Assembly: GCA_902761905.1 (NCBI GenBank)
Contig: CACWMK010000035.1
Location: forward strand, 1-33,199
Direction of reading: 5' to 3'
Length of the DNA: 33,199 nucleotides
DNA from: an uncultured Prevotellaceae bacterium
GTDB taxonomy: Bacteria; Bacteroidota; Bacteroidia; Bacteroidales; Bacteroidaceae
Numbering within the stretch: the first letter of the stretch is position 1; the number at the start of each line of letters is the position of its first letter. This document shows positions 13,700 to 22,685 of this stretch, in pieces. A model generated the notes under the pieces. That model was not told where the DNA came from. It did not search any database and saw only the letters and a list, made by a program, of their open reading frames with translations. The translations under genes were made by a program, and so were the position numbers.

Positions 13700-14395
13700 A
13701 TGAAGAAGATTGTTTTAATGGCGCTTATGTTCGCCACAGGAATGAGTGCTACGGCACAGGATGAAGTTGAGACTACAGTATCGGCAGATGTAGTAAGTAC
13801 GTACGTTTGGCGTGGTATGGAGTGCGGAAGCGCTGCTATCCAACCTACACTAGGCATCGGCTACAAGGGACTTTCGCTCTCAGCATGGGGTAGCTATGGT
13901 CTGGTTGATACCCACGATGCAAAAGAGTTCGACCTGACATTGGCCTACTCTACAGGTGGATTCAATATCGGCATTACCGACTATTGGTTCAACACCCCAG
14001 AGGAGCGTTATTTCCTCTACGATGCCAACAAGACCAGTCACATCTTCGAGGCTAACATTGGTTACGACTTTGGTCCAGCTGCTATTCAGTGGTTTACTAA
14101 CTTTGCAGGCAACGACGGTTATAACAAGGATGGCAAGCGTGCCTATAGCTCATACGTAGAACTGAGTGCTCCCTTCAAACTTGCCTCGGTAGATTGGAGT
14201 GCTGCCGTTGGTGCTGTGCCTTATGCAACCGACTTCTATGGTGTAGATGGTTTTGCTGTGACCAACGTGTCGCTTAAGGCTACAAAGGACATCAAAGTAA
14301 CAGATTCGTTCAGCATACCTGTGTTCGCTCAGGTTGCTGCTAACCCAAGCACTGAAAAAGCTTACCTCGTCTTTGGATTCACGCTTCAGCCGTGA
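13700..14395 (+). CDS. Outer-membrane beta-barrel protein (TorF/Gcw_chp-like putative porin)
   Basis: The 231 residues start with a signal peptide, MKKIVLMALMFATGMSATAQ, cleaved near AQ-DE. The mature part consists of alternating beta strands with aromatic ends: VSADVVSTYVWRGMECG, LSLSAWGSYG, FNIGITDYWF and AYLVFGFTLQP. An early YVWRG motif is typical of the TIGR02001/Gcw_chp putative porin family. The final strand ends in a near-terminal aromatic, FTLQP. I infer a small outer-membrane barrel of 10-12 strands. Between amtB and asnB, it may let ammonium or a nitrogenous solute through the outer membrane. The ATG at 13700 is the one that starts the signal peptide; the frame is open slightly upstream. 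Confidence 0.75.
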   Translation: MKKIVLMALMFATGMSATAQDEVETTVSADVVSTYVWRGMECGSAAIQPTLGIGYKGLSLSAWGSYGLVDTHDAKEFDLTLAYSTGGFNIGITDYWFNTPEERYFLYDANKTSHIFEANIGYDFGPAAIQWFTNFAGNDGYNKDGKRAYSSYVELSAPFKLASVDWSAAVGAVPYATDFYGVDGFAVTNVSLKATKDIKVTDSFSIPVFAQVAANPSTEKAYLVFGFTLQP

Positions 14396-14411
14396 GTCCA
14401 AGGACTCTTTT
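14394..14411 (+). terminator. Small hairpin plus T-run before asnB
   Basis: GAGTCC and GGACTC nearly abut (14394-14399 and 14402-14407), realistically a 5-bp stem with a CAAG tetraloop, followed by TTTT. It overlaps the OMP stop codon. It is weak and may reduce rather than end read-through into asnB. Confidence 0.35.
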
Positions 14412-14456
14412 CTAAAAATGCAAACATTCAAACAATAACAAAAAAGATAAAAAACT

Positions 14457-16121
14457 ATGTGTGGAATAGTAGGATTATTTCGTGTAAAGGAGCAGTCGCA
14501 GGCACTGCGACAAAAGGCATTGAAAATGAGTCAGAAAATCCGCCATCGCGGACCTGACTGGAGTGGAATCTATTGTGGCGGATCTGCTATTCTGGCCCAC
14601 GAACGATTGAGTATCGTGGATCCAGAATCAGGTGGTCAGCCTCTTTTTTCGCCAGATCGCAAGCAGGTTCTCGCTGTCAACGGCGAGATTTACAACCATC
14701 AGGAGATACGTCGACACTATGCTGGTCAGTACGAGTTCCAGACAGGTAGCGACTGCGAGGTGATCCTTGCCCTATATCGCGAAAAAGGCATCGACTTTCT
14801 TGAAGACCTGAATGGTATCTTTGCATTTGCGCTTTACGATGAGGAGCGCGATGAGTTTCTGATTGCACGCGACCCCATAGGAGTAATACCTCTCTATATA
14901 GGCTACGACGCTGACGGAACCGTATATGTAGCCTCAGAGTTGAAGGCTCTTGAGGGGCAGTGCGATCGATTCGAACCATTCCTGCCTGGCCATTACTATT
15001 GGAGTGGCGATCCTGGTATGAAGCGCTATTACCAGCGCGATTGGATGAAGTACGATGCCATAAAGGACAACCCTGCATCTGTTGAGGCTATCCACGATGC
15101 ACTCGAGAGTGCCGTTAAGCGCCAGCTGATGAGTGATGTGCCTTATGGTGTATTGCTATCTGGTGGTCTCGACTCGTCTGTTATATCTGCCATTGCCGAG
15201 AAATACAGCGAGATGCGTATCGAGGACGACTCGAAGACCAAAGCCTATTGGCCACGTCTGCACTCGTTTGCAGTAGGACTGAAGGGTGCACCTGATCTTG
15301 CTAAGGCCAAGATGGTGGCCGATCATATCGGCACCGTTCATCACGAAATCAACTATACTATTCAGGAGGGATTGGACGCCATTCGCGATGTCATCTACTT
15401 TATCGAGACATACGATGTTACTACAGTTCGAGCCTCTACACCAATGTATCTGTTGGCTCGTGTCATCAAGTCGATGGGTATCAAGATGGTGCTCAGCGGC
15501 GAGGGTGCCGACGAGATTTTTGGTGGTTATCTCTACTTCCACAAGGCTCCATCAGCCAAGGACTTCCACGAGGAGACTGTTCGTAAACTCTCTAAGCTTC
15601 ACCTCTACGATTGTCTGCGTGCCAATAAGAGTCTTTCTGCTTGGGGCGTAGAGGGCCGTGTACCTTTCCTCGACAAGGAGTTCCTCGATGTAGCTATGCG
15701 TACCAACCCAGAGGCCAAGATGTGTCCAGGACAGACTATGGAGAAGAAGATAGTCCGCGAGGCCTTTGCTGATATGTTGCCCGCTGAGGTAGCTTGGCGC
15801 CAGAAAGAGCAGTTCAGCGATGGAGTAGGTTATAGTTGGATCGACACCCTGAAGCAGATAACCTCAGAGGCTGTCAGCGATGAGCAGATGGTCCACGCAG
15901 CAGAGCGATTCCCCATCAACCCACCAAAAAACAAGGAGGAGTACTATTATCGCTCTATCTTCGCAGAACACTTCCCCAGCGACTCTGCCGCCCGCAGTGT
16001 CCCCAGCGAAGCCAGTGTAGCATGTTCAACAGCCATCGCCCTAGAATGGGACGAAGCCTTCAAGAATATGAATGACCCCTCAGGTCGTGCCGTCAAAGGC
16101 GTGCACGAGCAGGCTTACTAA
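14457..16121 (+). CDS. asnB: Asparagine synthetase B (glutamine-hydrolysing)
   Basis: AsnB makes asparagine from aspartate, ATP and glutamine in the cytosol. C2 (MCGIVGLF) is the class II glutaminase nucleophile, exposed once Met is removed. RHRGPDWSG, NGEIYNH and GSDCEVILALY are domain hallmarks. The synthetase domain has the pyrophosphate loop LLSGGLDSS (S235-S241) and later SGEGADEIFGGYLYF and WGVEGRVPFLD. At 554 residues it is normal for the family. It is the last gene of the PII-amtB-OMP series, 61 bp after the OMP gene, and is followed by a strong terminator. Linkage suggests control by nitrogen status. Confidence 0.96.
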   Translation: MCGIVGLFRVKEQSQALRQKALKMSQKIRHRGPDWSGIYCGGSAILAHERLSIVDPESGGQPLFSPDRKQVLAVNGEIYNHQEIRRHYAGQYEFQTGSDCEVILALYREKGIDFLEDLNGIFAFALYDEERDEFLIARDPIGVIPLYIGYDADGTVYVASELKALEGQCDRFEPFLPGHYYWSGDPGMKRYYQRDWMKYDAIKDNPASVEAIHDALESAVKRQLMSDVPYGVLLSGGLDSSVISAIAEKYSEMRIEDDSKTKAYWPRLHSFAVGLKGAPDLAKAKMVADHIGTVHHEINYTIQEGLDAIRDVIYFIETYDVTTVRASTPMYLLARVIKSMGIKMVLSGEGADEIFGGYLYFHKAPSAKDFHEETVRKLSKLHLYDCLRANKSLSAWGVEGRVPFLDKEFLDVAMRTNPEAKMCPGQTMEKKIVREAFADMLPAEVAWRQKEQFSDGVGYSWIDTLKQITSEAVSDEQMVHAAERFPINPPKNKEEYYYRSIFAEHFPSDSAARSVPSEASVACSTAIALEWDEAFKNMNDPSGRAVKGVHEQAY

Positions 16122-16146
16122 AAACTAAATATTATCGTAATAACAG

Positions 16147-16188
16147 GGTTGTCTTTGTGCTAAATATGGTGCAAAGACAATCTTTTTT
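16147..16188 (+). terminator. Intrinsic terminator after asnB
   Basis: TTGTCTTTG (16149-16157) pairs with CAAAGACAA (16172-16180), extended outward by two pairs including one G-U, around a 14-nt loop. TTTTTT follows at 16183-16188. Confidence 0.88.
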
Positions 16189-16220
16189 CTGAAAAGAGAG
16201 GATATTATTCTTTTTTTTCG

Positions 16221-16228
16221 TATATTTG
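16221..16228 (+). promoter_or_regulatory. -7 box, aldo/keto reductase promoter
   Basis: TATATTTG matches TAnnTTTG and lies 29 bp before the ATG at 16258, giving a leader of about 25 nt. No -33 TTTG is evident. Confidence 0.6.
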
Positions 16229-16257
16229 CACGCATAACTAACCAAATACTTACAATA

Positions 16258-17613
16258 ATGATTGATAACAACAACAAAAACTTGACTCGTCGCGACTTTC
16301 TCCGTCGTTTGGGAATGGGCGCTGGAGCAGCTATGGCTATGAGTGTTATGGAGCCCCTACGTGTGTTGGCTCAGGACAATATACAAAGTTCTATCCACAA
16401 TCGCATGACCTATCGTGTTCAGCATGGTTCTGGCGAACAGATATCGTTGTTGGGCTTTGGCATGATGCGCCTGCCTAACAACCAGGAAGAAGTAAACCAG
16501 CTAGTCGACTACGCCATCGAGCATGGCGTAAACTATTTCGATACCGCCCCAATGTATATGGGGGGACAGTCGGAGGTGCTTACTGGCAATGCCCTTAGTC
16601 GTTATCCACGCAACAAATACTATGTTGCCACCAAGATGTCGAACCAGCGAAATAACCTTTGGAGTTTTGAGGAGTCGAAGAAGATGTACGAGCAGTCGTT
16701 TAAACGTCTCAAGGTTGATTATATCGACTATTATCTGCTTCATAGCATCGGTGGTGGCGGTATGGAAACGCTCAATGGCCGATTCTTCGACAATCATCTA
16801 CTCGAATTCCTGTTGAAGGAGCGCGAAGCTGGTCGCATTCGTCATTTGGGCTTCTCCTATCATGGTGATGTACGTCCGTTCGACTACCTGCTCGATCATC
16901 AAGAAGAGTATCATTGGGATTTTGTGCAGATTCAGATGAACTTCCTCGACTGGCGCCACGCTTCGATGGGCAATGGTTGGAGAAAGGATGCAGATGCCGA
17001 GTACCTATATAATAAATGTGAGAAGACAGGGGTGCAATGCGTAATAATGGAACCTCTGCGTGGAGGTGCCTTTGGCAAGATGGCTAAGGAACTTACTGAC
17101 CAACTTAAGGCAGTGCGTCCCAACGACAGCACAGCTCGCTGGGCCTTCCGTTGGGTGGGTTCTCATTCCAACATTCTTACCACCCTGAGTGGTATGAACC
17201 AGATGCAACATCTTAAAGAGAATGTGGAAACCTTCTCGCCACTAGAGAACTGTACAGAAGCTGAGAATACGTTGTTGGCCGAAATTGCCGACCAGATGGC
17301 AGGCTTCCCCACCATTCCTTGCACCACTTGTGCCTATTGTATGCCGTGCCCCTACGGCGTAGACATCCCAGGCAACTTCGCTTATTACAACGAGGCGGTA
17401 AATAGTCATATTCTACCCCTTCCTGACAAGCAAGCAGCCGATTACGTCACCAAGAAGCAACAGTTTGCCGAAGGATTGCGTAAAACTCTCCCCAACGTAG
17501 AATCGTGGGCCCGCAGCTGTGCTGATTGCGAGGAATGCCTCTCTAAATGCCCCCAGCAAATCCGCATCCCCAACCAAATGGCCCGCATCGTAGAGCTGCT
17601 AAGGAATAGATAA
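16258..17613 (+). CDS. Tat-exported aldo/keto reductase with ferredoxin-type cysteine clusters
   Basis: The 451-residue protein starts with a Tat signal (TRRDFLRRLGMGAGAAMAM, cleaved near LAQ), so it is exported folded with cofactors. Residues about 50-330 are an aldo/keto reductase barrel with tetrad D95, Y100 (FDTAPMY), K126 (ATKM) and H162 (LLHSIG). The C-terminus has two cysteine sets, C355-C358-C361-C364P and C421-C424-C427-C431P, which suggest two [4Fe-4S] clusters. This architecture suggests electron transfer between a periplasmic acceptor and a substrate of unknown identity. It is a single gene with its own promoter and runs convergently into the AlbA_2 gene with only 8 bp between stops. 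Confidence 0.88.
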   Translation: MIDNNNKNLTRRDFLRRLGMGAGAAMAMSVMEPLRVLAQDNIQSSIHNRMTYRVQHGSGEQISLLGFGMMRLPNNQEEVNQLVDYAIEHGVNYFDTAPMYMGGQSEVLTGNALSRYPRNKYYVATKMSNQRNNLWSFEESKKMYEQSFKRLKVDYIDYYLLHSIGGGGMETLNGRFFDNHLLEFLLKEREAGRIRHLGFSYHGDVRPFDYLLDHQEEYHWDFVQIQMNFLDWRHASMGNGWRKDADAEYLYNKCEKTGVQCVIMEPLRGGAFGKMAKELTDQLKAVRPNDSTARWAFRWVGSHSNILTTLSGMNQMQHLKENVETFSPLENCTEAENTLLAEIADQMAGFPTIPCTTCAYCMPCPYGVDIPGNFAYYNEAVNSHILPLPDKQAADYVTKKQQFAEGLRKTLPNVESWARSCADCEECLSKCPQQIRIPNQMARIVELLRNR

Positions 17614-17621
17614 TCTGATTT

Positions 17622-18248
17622 TTAGTTTAGACTGAATAGAAATTGCTGGTTGGTATATTCCCATTTTACGATTGAGAAGCGGATTAGGCGGGCTAGGAGG
17701 GTGATGACTTTGTAACGAGGGAGGCGTGATTGGCGGACTATTTGGTTTAGGGTTTGCTGACCTTTCATCACGTCTAATAGGTGGCGGATGGTGTCATCGT
17801 AGGTCATTATGCTGCCTTGGGGCTTTTGCGATTCGCGCCACAAGGCAAGGTGAACTGGCGAGGCCACGATGTTTTCGTCGTTTATGCGGATATAGGCGCG
17901 CTTGCGACCCTCTTCGTCGAGAGCACAGATGGGGCGACGACCTGATGGTGGAACAGTAGCAATCACTATAGTTCGCCCATCTATATGATATGTGTCGAAC
18001 TTGATGCTTGACTCTGGCTTGCAATATTTGTAAGCAGCCTGGTGCATCATGTAGATTTCCTCTTCTGAACGAACGCCTGACAGATTGCCGTCATCTCTCA
18101 CACCTATCAATAGGCGCCCTCCATCTGTATTGGCAAAGGCCGATACAGATTTTGCCAACTTGCAGGCATCAGACACTCGATACTTGAAGTCCTGCTGTTG
18201 GTGTTCGCCCTCATTGATGAGACTTAGGATATAACGCTTGTCGTCCAT
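17622..18248 (-). CDS. AlbA_2 (Schlafen-type) domain protein
   Basis: The 208 residues begin with an AlbA_2 domain: EHQQQDFKYRVSDACKLAKSVSAFANTDGG and then LLIGVRDDGNLSGV, the E-x-x-x-x-D/E-F-K and ANTDGG-x-L-x-IGV signature. The C-terminal part, about residues 145-208 (DDTIRHLLDVMKGQQTLNQIVRQSRLPRYKVITLL), looks like a winged helix. Full-length COG2865 proteins have an ATPase-like domain between; here it is missing, so this is the short form. Family members are annotated as putative DNA-binding regulators; nucleic-acid binding is inferred. It is last in a minus-strand operon, 3 bp after the MGMT gene. Confidence 0.8.
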   Translation of the reverse strand: MDDKRYILSLINEGEHQQQDFKYRVSDACKLAKSVSAFANTDGGRLLIGVRDDGNLSGVRSEEEIYMMHQAAYKYCKPESSIKFDTYHIDGRTIVIATVPPSGRRPICALDEEGRKRAYIRINDENIVASPVHLALWRESQKPQGSIMTYDDTIRHLLDVMKGQQTLNQIVRQSRLPRYKVITLLARLIRFSIVKWEYTNQQFLFSLN

Positions 18249-18251
18249 ACA

Positions 18252-18590
18252 TTATTCAATATCTGGCTCCCATAAGTGCACTTTCATATTTACGTGACCA
18301 TTAGCTTTGAAAGTGACACCTTCTGCCTCAAGTAATGGACGCTGCCGGCTCCAACCTGGGGCTGTTCGGCCTGCGTTATTTACAACACGATGACAGGGAA
18401 GAAGTTCGGCGCCAGGGGTATAACGAAGTGTACGACCAACCATCCGCGAATGACTGGGCCAACCCGCTAAAGCGGCGATATGTCCATAGGTAGTTACTCG
18501 GCCGCTAGGTATTTGGCTAACGATGTTCAGCACATCATTGCGAAACGTTCGTGCCTGCTCAGGCGTCATTCTATCAGGATAGTCGTTCAT
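18252..18590 (-). CDS. MGMT-family DNA alkyltransferase (short form)
   Basis: The 112-residue protein is the DNA-binding/active-site domain of O6-methylguanine-DNA methyltransferases without the N-terminal domain. IPSGRVTTYGHIAALAG is the helix-turn-helix entry, and SHSRMVGRTLRYTPG carries the arginine finger. C66 in LLPCHRVV is the alkyl-accepting cysteine. Alkyltransferase-like proteins of similar size carry PWHR instead and cannot accept the group; here the Cys is present, so repair is possible. It has 3 bp to the AlbA_2 gene and 1 bp to the DUF1593 gene, so translation is probably coupled. Confidence 0.88.
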   Translation of the reverse strand: MNDYPDRMTPEQARTFRNDVLNIVSQIPSGRVTTYGHIAALAGWPSHSRMVGRTLRYTPGAELLPCHRVVNNAGRTAPGWSRQRPLLEAEGVTFKANGHVNMKVHLWEPDIE

Positions 18591-18591
18591 C

Positions 18592-20049
18592 TTATTTGAT
18601 GGTAATAATGATGCGCCGATAAGATACTAGATGGAAAGGACCATTGTCGTGAACCTCGCATATGAGATGGACGGTGTCACCAATGGCTTTGGCAGGGATG
18701 CGGATGGTGGCTATGGACTCGTCTGAGGCCTCTATAGCGATGCGAGTATGACCAATCTCAGGCTGCTGCCACCAAAGGAAACTTAGACCATCACCATCAG
18801 GGTCAAAGGATTTTGAGGCATCCATACGAATGGTGAATACATCGTTTTTCCCTACACTATGAGGAACGGTTAGGGTAATCGTATCATTTGACACAGCCAT
18901 CGCGGCTCCTTCGAGTGAAAGTGGGTGATCGAATTTTACCTGCGGAGTAAACACAATATAAGGATTAAGATTGCCTCGGCCTTCGGCGGCCCACTGCATG
19001 CGAGCACAGAAATCGTTAAGTTCATCTGGATAGAATCGCTGTTTATAGCCCACGGAGATACTACGCACAGGTTCCTGCCATGAAGTCCAGGCAGTGGTAA
19101 GAGAGTCGGCACAGATGCCACGCTCATGATAGCCTGCCCAACCGCATTGTAGTGGATCTTCTGGATTATTCAGTCCGTTGGGCATCACATAGAGAAAACT
19201 TGGTGTATCGCCCTCAACGCCCCATTTGTAATTAGGGTATTCGCGACCAAGCGCACCATGGCCCTGGATGTTCTGCTGATGCTGCTGCCAGTGTTGCTTG
19301 CCTAGCTCGCATTGCTCTTGCCAGGCGCCCTCGTCCCAGATGAACTGCAGGTCGTTCTGAAACTCCTTTCGAAGCCACATGTGAGAACTATAGGCACGGT
19401 CCATACGCATATCATATTTCATATCCTGATCTGTGATGGTGAAAAGACGGAACTTGCGGACAAATTTAGCAAGTTCATAAGCCGAACGAGATTGCTTTAC
19501 TCGCCATATGGCTTGAGCTAAAGTATTAGCCCCACCCCACGCAGCAACGTAAATCGGACGTGGATCGTCCTCATCAGCCAGACGGATGAGCAGCTCGCTA
19601 CCAGGCGAGTCATTGCGATCGCCAATGGATCGTATACCGCCATACATGCTGCCCATAACGGCACGGCTCGTAATGTACTCCGCACTTGGCCAATAGCCAA
19701 GTTCCTGCTGTCCGTTTTCCTTCTTAAGCGAGAGGTGTTTCTTCTGTCCGGATCGCCGCATCAGGTTAGGCACGTCTTTGGCATAGGCAGTAATCACGCG
19801 ATACAGATACTGCTGCCACTCCAACGGATAAGGATCGCAATTCCATCCCACGCTAGTGATGAGCGCTTCTATCTCAAAACAATCGGCATAGGCCATCAGC
19901 CTTACCATCGACTCCATATCATCAGGTTCCACATCGGCAGGAGCAATGTCAGTACATACCACCAGTCGTGGTTTTAGGTTGTCGTTAGCTGCCCAGCTAG
20001 TCCCTGCGATAAGGGCAAAGAGCAGAGTGAAAAGATTCTTTTTATTCAT
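18592..20049 (-). CDS. Secreted DUF1593 (Sde182-like, nucleoside-hydrolase-like) protein
   Basis: The 485-residue protein begins with a signal peptide ([20 protein letters not shown]). Residues about 27-300 are the nucleoside-hydrolase-like domain of DUF1593: [21 protein letters not shown] has the Asp-rich entry typical of that fold, and [12 protein letters not shown] follows. The C-terminal about 130 residues form an Ig-like beta domain with [17 protein letters not shown], the Sde182 C-terminal type. Members are found with plant cell-wall degradation genes. The substrate is not known; glycoside or nucleoside hydrolysis is inferred from the fold. It is the first gene of a minus operon with MGMT and AlbA_2 genes and diverges from the GH3 gene. 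Confidence 0.85.
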   Translation of the reverse strand: MNKKNLFTLLFALIAGTSWAANDNLKPRLVVCTDIAPADVEPDDMESMVRLMAYADCFEIEALITSVGWNCDPYPLEWQQYLYRVITAYAKDVPNLMRRSGQKKHLSLKKENGQQELGYWPSAEYITSRAVMGSMYGGIRSIGDRNDSPGSELLIRLADEDDPRPIYVAAWGGANTLAQAIWRVKQSRSAYELAKFVRKFRLFTITDQDMKYDMRMDRAYSSHMWLRKEFQNDLQFIWDEGAWQEQCELGKQHWQQHQQNIQGHGALGREYPNYKWGVEGDTPSFLYVMPNGLNNPEDPLQCGWAGYHERGICADSLTTAWTSWQEPVRSISVGYKQRFYPDELNDFCARMQWAAEGRGNLNPYIVFTPQVKFDHPLSLEGAAMAVSNDTITLTVPHSVGKNDVFTIRMDASKSFDPDGDGLSFLWWQQPEIGHTRIAIEASDESIATIRIPAKAIGDTVHLICEVHDNGPFHLVSYRRIIITIK

Positions 20050-20072
20050 ATTTTCTGTTAAGATTTTGTTGG

Positions 20073-20080
20073 CAAAGGTA
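20073..20080 (-). promoter_or_regulatory. -7 box, DUF1593 operon promoter
   Basis: The minus strand reads TACCTTTG, 23 bp before the start codon. The predicted leader is about 19 nt without a Shine-Dalgarno. No clear -33 element. Confidence 0.6.
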
Positions 20081-20122
20081 TGAAAAAATCTTTAAAACCA
20101 TCTATTATTACAGAAAAAACAT

Positions 20123-20130
20123 TATCTTTG
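20123..20130 (+). promoter_or_regulatory. -7 box, GH3 gene promoter
   Basis: TATCTTTG matches TAnnTTTG and lies 29 bp before the ATG at 20160. It is back to back with the DUF1593 promoter, 42 bp apart. No clear -33 TTTG. Confidence 0.65.
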
Positions 20131-20159
20131 TCCCCAAATTTATTATACTCAACACATTT

Positions 20160-22631
20160 ATGAAGAAAACAATTTTTTCGATTGCGATGATCTGCGGCGC
20201 AGTCATCGTACAAGCGCAGAAACCTGCTATCCCCCGCGATGCGGCATTGGAGGCAAAGATTGAGAAAACCTTGGCCAAGATGACTCTCGATGAGAAGATT
20301 GGTCAGATGTTGGAATTGAACCTCGACATCATTGGTAAGATGACCGTAGAGAATGCGAAGGTGGACCGCGAGAAGGTTCGCTCAGTGATGCAGCAGTACG
20401 GCAGATCAGAGGCAGAAATCAAAGATCTGCTGAAGATGACTGATCAGCAGATTATCGACCGACTTGGCGGATTCCCTGTAGACATCTATCAAGGCGATAC
20501 CAAGCGCGTGTGGAAGTTGAACGAGGAGATGCTGGACACACTTATCTCTAAGTGGAAGGTGGGTTCGATACTGAATGCTCCTGGCACAAAGGCTCCAACA
20601 GTAGCCCAGTGGCAGCAGTGGATTCAGCTGATTCAGAAAAAATCGATGAAGTATCTGGGCATTCCTGACATCTACGGACTGGATCACAACCATGGTGTGA
20701 CCTATGTTCAGGCCGGAACACTCTTCCCACAGCCCATCAACTTGGGTGCATCGTTCAATACTGAGTTGGCTCGCAGAGGTGCAGAGATTACTGCCTACGA
20801 GAGTCGTGCAGCTAACTGTCCTTGGGTATACAATCCAGTTGTAGATCTGAGTCGCGACCCACGCTGGCCTCGTGTGTATGAGAGCTTTGGCGAGGATGCT
20901 ATCGTAAACTCAAAGATGGTTGTAGCAGAGATTAAGGGTTATCAGGGTGATGACAATAACCACATCGATCAGTATCACGTAGGTACCAGCACCAAGCACT
21001 ACTTTGCTTATGGTGGCCCTTGGACTGGTAAGGACCGTACACCAGCCTACCTCTCGCCACAGATGATTCGCGAGAAGTACTTCGAGCCATTCAAGGCTGC
21101 AGCTTTGGCAGGAACACTGACCATGATGGTTAACTCGGCATCAGTGAATGGTGTGCCTGTTCATGCCAGCTACGAGTACCTGACCAAGTGGCTTAAGGAA
21201 GACCTGCAGTGGGACGGATTCCTGGTTACAGACTGGGCCGACATCAACAACCTCTTCTCTCGCGAGCACGTGGCTAAGGACAAGAAGGATGCCATCCGTA
21301 TCGCTATCAATGCAGGTATCGATATGTCGATGGACCCATATAGCGTAGAGTTCTGCATACTGCTGAAGGAACTGGTACAGGAGGGTAAGGTTAAGATGAG
21401 TCGTATCGACGATGCCGTTCGCCGTATCCTGCGTGCCAAGTATCGCCTGGGCCTCTTCGAGAAGCCCAACACTGGTGGCAAGGGCTTCGAGAAGTTTGGT
21501 TGCGACGAGTTTGCTCAGGCTTCGCTGAAGGCTGCTGAGGAGAGTGAGGTGCTGCTGAAGAACGAGGGCAATATTCTGCCTCTGGCTAAGGGAAAGAAGA
21601 TTCTGCTTACTGGTCCTAACGCCAACCAGATGCGCTGTCTGCATGGTGGTTGGAGCTACACTTGGCAGGGATCTAAGGCCGAGGATCTCTCAGAGAAGTA
21701 CAACACCATCTACGAGGCTCTTTGCAACAAGTATGGTAAGGAGAACATCATCCTTGAGCAGGGTGTTACCTATAATGAGAATGGTGCTTACTACGATGAG
21801 AACGAGCCACAGATAGACAAGGCCGTAGCCGCTGCTGCTAAGGCTGATGTCATCATTGCATGTATTGGCGAGAACTCATATACAGAGACCCCAGGTAACC
21901 TGAACGACCTGTGGCTCTCAGAGAATCAGCGTAATTTGGTAAAGGCTCTCGCTAAGACTGGCAAACCCATCGTGATGGTGCTCAACGAGGGCCGTCCTCG
22001 CCTGATTGCTGATATCGAGCCATTGGCTAAGGCTGTGGTTGATATTCTGATCCCAGGTAACTATGGTGGTGATGCACTAGCTAACTTGTTGGCTGGCGAC
22101 GCCAACTTCTCAGCCAAGATGCCTTATACCTATCCTCGCGAAATCAACTCGCTGAACACCTATGATTATAAGGTATCAGAGGAGGTTGGTACAATGGCTG
22201 GTGCTTACAACTACGATGCAAAGGTATCGCTCCAGTGGCCTTTCGGCTATGGTATCAGTTACACCACCTACGAGTACTCTAACCTGAAGGTGGACAAGAG
22301 CAAGTTTACTGCTGACGATGTGCTGACAGTAAGTGTAGACGTGAAGAACACTGGCGCCAAGGCTGGTAAGGAGGCTGTACTGCTTTACAGCAGCGACCTT
22401 ATCGCTTCTATCGTACCAGATAACAAGCGTCTGCGTGACTTTACTAAGATTGAGCTTCAGCCAGGCGAGGTGAAGACAGTTACCTTCCAGTTGCCTGCCA
22501 AGAAACTAGCCTTTGTTGGTGCTGATGGTAAGTGGACTCTTGAGGAAGGCGATTTCATCCTGAAGATAGGCAACCAGACAGTTGGCACAGCCTGCACTCA
22601 AACAAAGATCTGGGACGAACCAAACATCTAA
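20160..22631 (+). CDS. Secreted GH3 beta-glucosidase/xylosidase
   Basis: The 823-residue protein has a signal peptide ([20 protein letters not shown]) and acts in the periplasm or outside. The GH3 N-terminal barrel (about 35-410) includes [34 protein letters not shown] and the nucleophile motif FLVTDWAD with D358. The alpha/beta sandwich (about 440-680) has [11 protein letters not shown] and [13 protein letters not shown] fibronectin III-like domain closes the protein (about 735-815: [19 protein letters not shown]). The KHYFAYGG motif holds substrate-binding residues. Beta-1,4- or beta-1,3-glucosidase is the best guess; xylosidase is possible. It is monocistronic, converging on the GH92 pair at a shared terminator. 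Confidence 0.93.
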   Translation: MKKTIFSIAMICGAVIVQAQKPAIPRDAALEAKIEKTLAKMTLDEKIGQMLELNLDIIGKMTVENAKVDREKVRSVMQQYGRSEAEIKDLLKMTDQQIIDRLGGFPVDIYQGDTKRVWKLNEEMLDTLISKWKVGSILNAPGTKAPTVAQWQQWIQLIQKKSMKYLGIPDIYGLDHNHGVTYVQAGTLFPQPINLGASFNTELARRGAEITAYESRAANCPWVYNPVVDLSRDPRWPRVYESFGEDAIVNSKMVVAEIKGYQGDDNNHIDQYHVGTSTKHYFAYGGPWTGKDRTPAYLSPQMIREKYFEPFKAAALAGTLTMMVNSASVNGVPVHASYEYLTKWLKEDLQWDGFLVTDWADINNLFSREHVAKDKKDAIRIAINAGIDMSMDPYSVEFCILLKELVQEGKVKMSRIDDAVRRILRAKYRLGLFEKPNTGGKGFEKFGCDEFAQASLKAAEESEVLLKNEGNILPLAKGKKILLTGPNANQMRCLHGGWSYTWQGSKAEDLSEKYNTIYEALCNKYGKENIILEQGVTYNENGAYYDENEPQIDKAVAAAAKADVIIACIGENSYTETPGNLNDLWLSENQRNLVKALAKTGKPIVMVLNEGRPRLIADIEPLAKAVVDILIPGNYGGDALANLLAGDANFSAKMPYTYPREINSLNTYDYKVSEEVGTMAGAYNYDAKVSLQWPFGYGISYTTYEYSNLKVDKSKFTADDVLTVSVDVKNTGAKAGKEAVLLYSSDLIASIVPDNKRLRDFTKIELQPGEVKTVTFQLPAKKLAFVGADGKWTLEEGDFILKIGNQTVGTACTQTKIWDEPNI

Positions 22632-22643
22632 GATAAACCAAAG

Positions 22644-22680
22644 AAAAAGGTGCTTCGCTAAACAGCTGAAGCACCTTTTT
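22644..22680. terminator. Bidirectional intrinsic terminator
   Basis: AAAAAGGTGCTTC (22644-22656) pairs perfectly with GAAGCACCTTTTT (22668-22680), with an inner GCT/AGC pairing in the 11-nt loop. T-runs arise on both strands, so it ends both the GH3 gene and the convergent GH92 operon. Confidence 0.92.
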
Positions 22681-22685
22681 TTAAG

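Noticed and set aside
17614-17621. Terminator between the convergent aldo/keto reductase and AlbA_2 genes
   Set aside because: Only 8 bp separate the stop codons and no stable hairpin with a T-run is visible.
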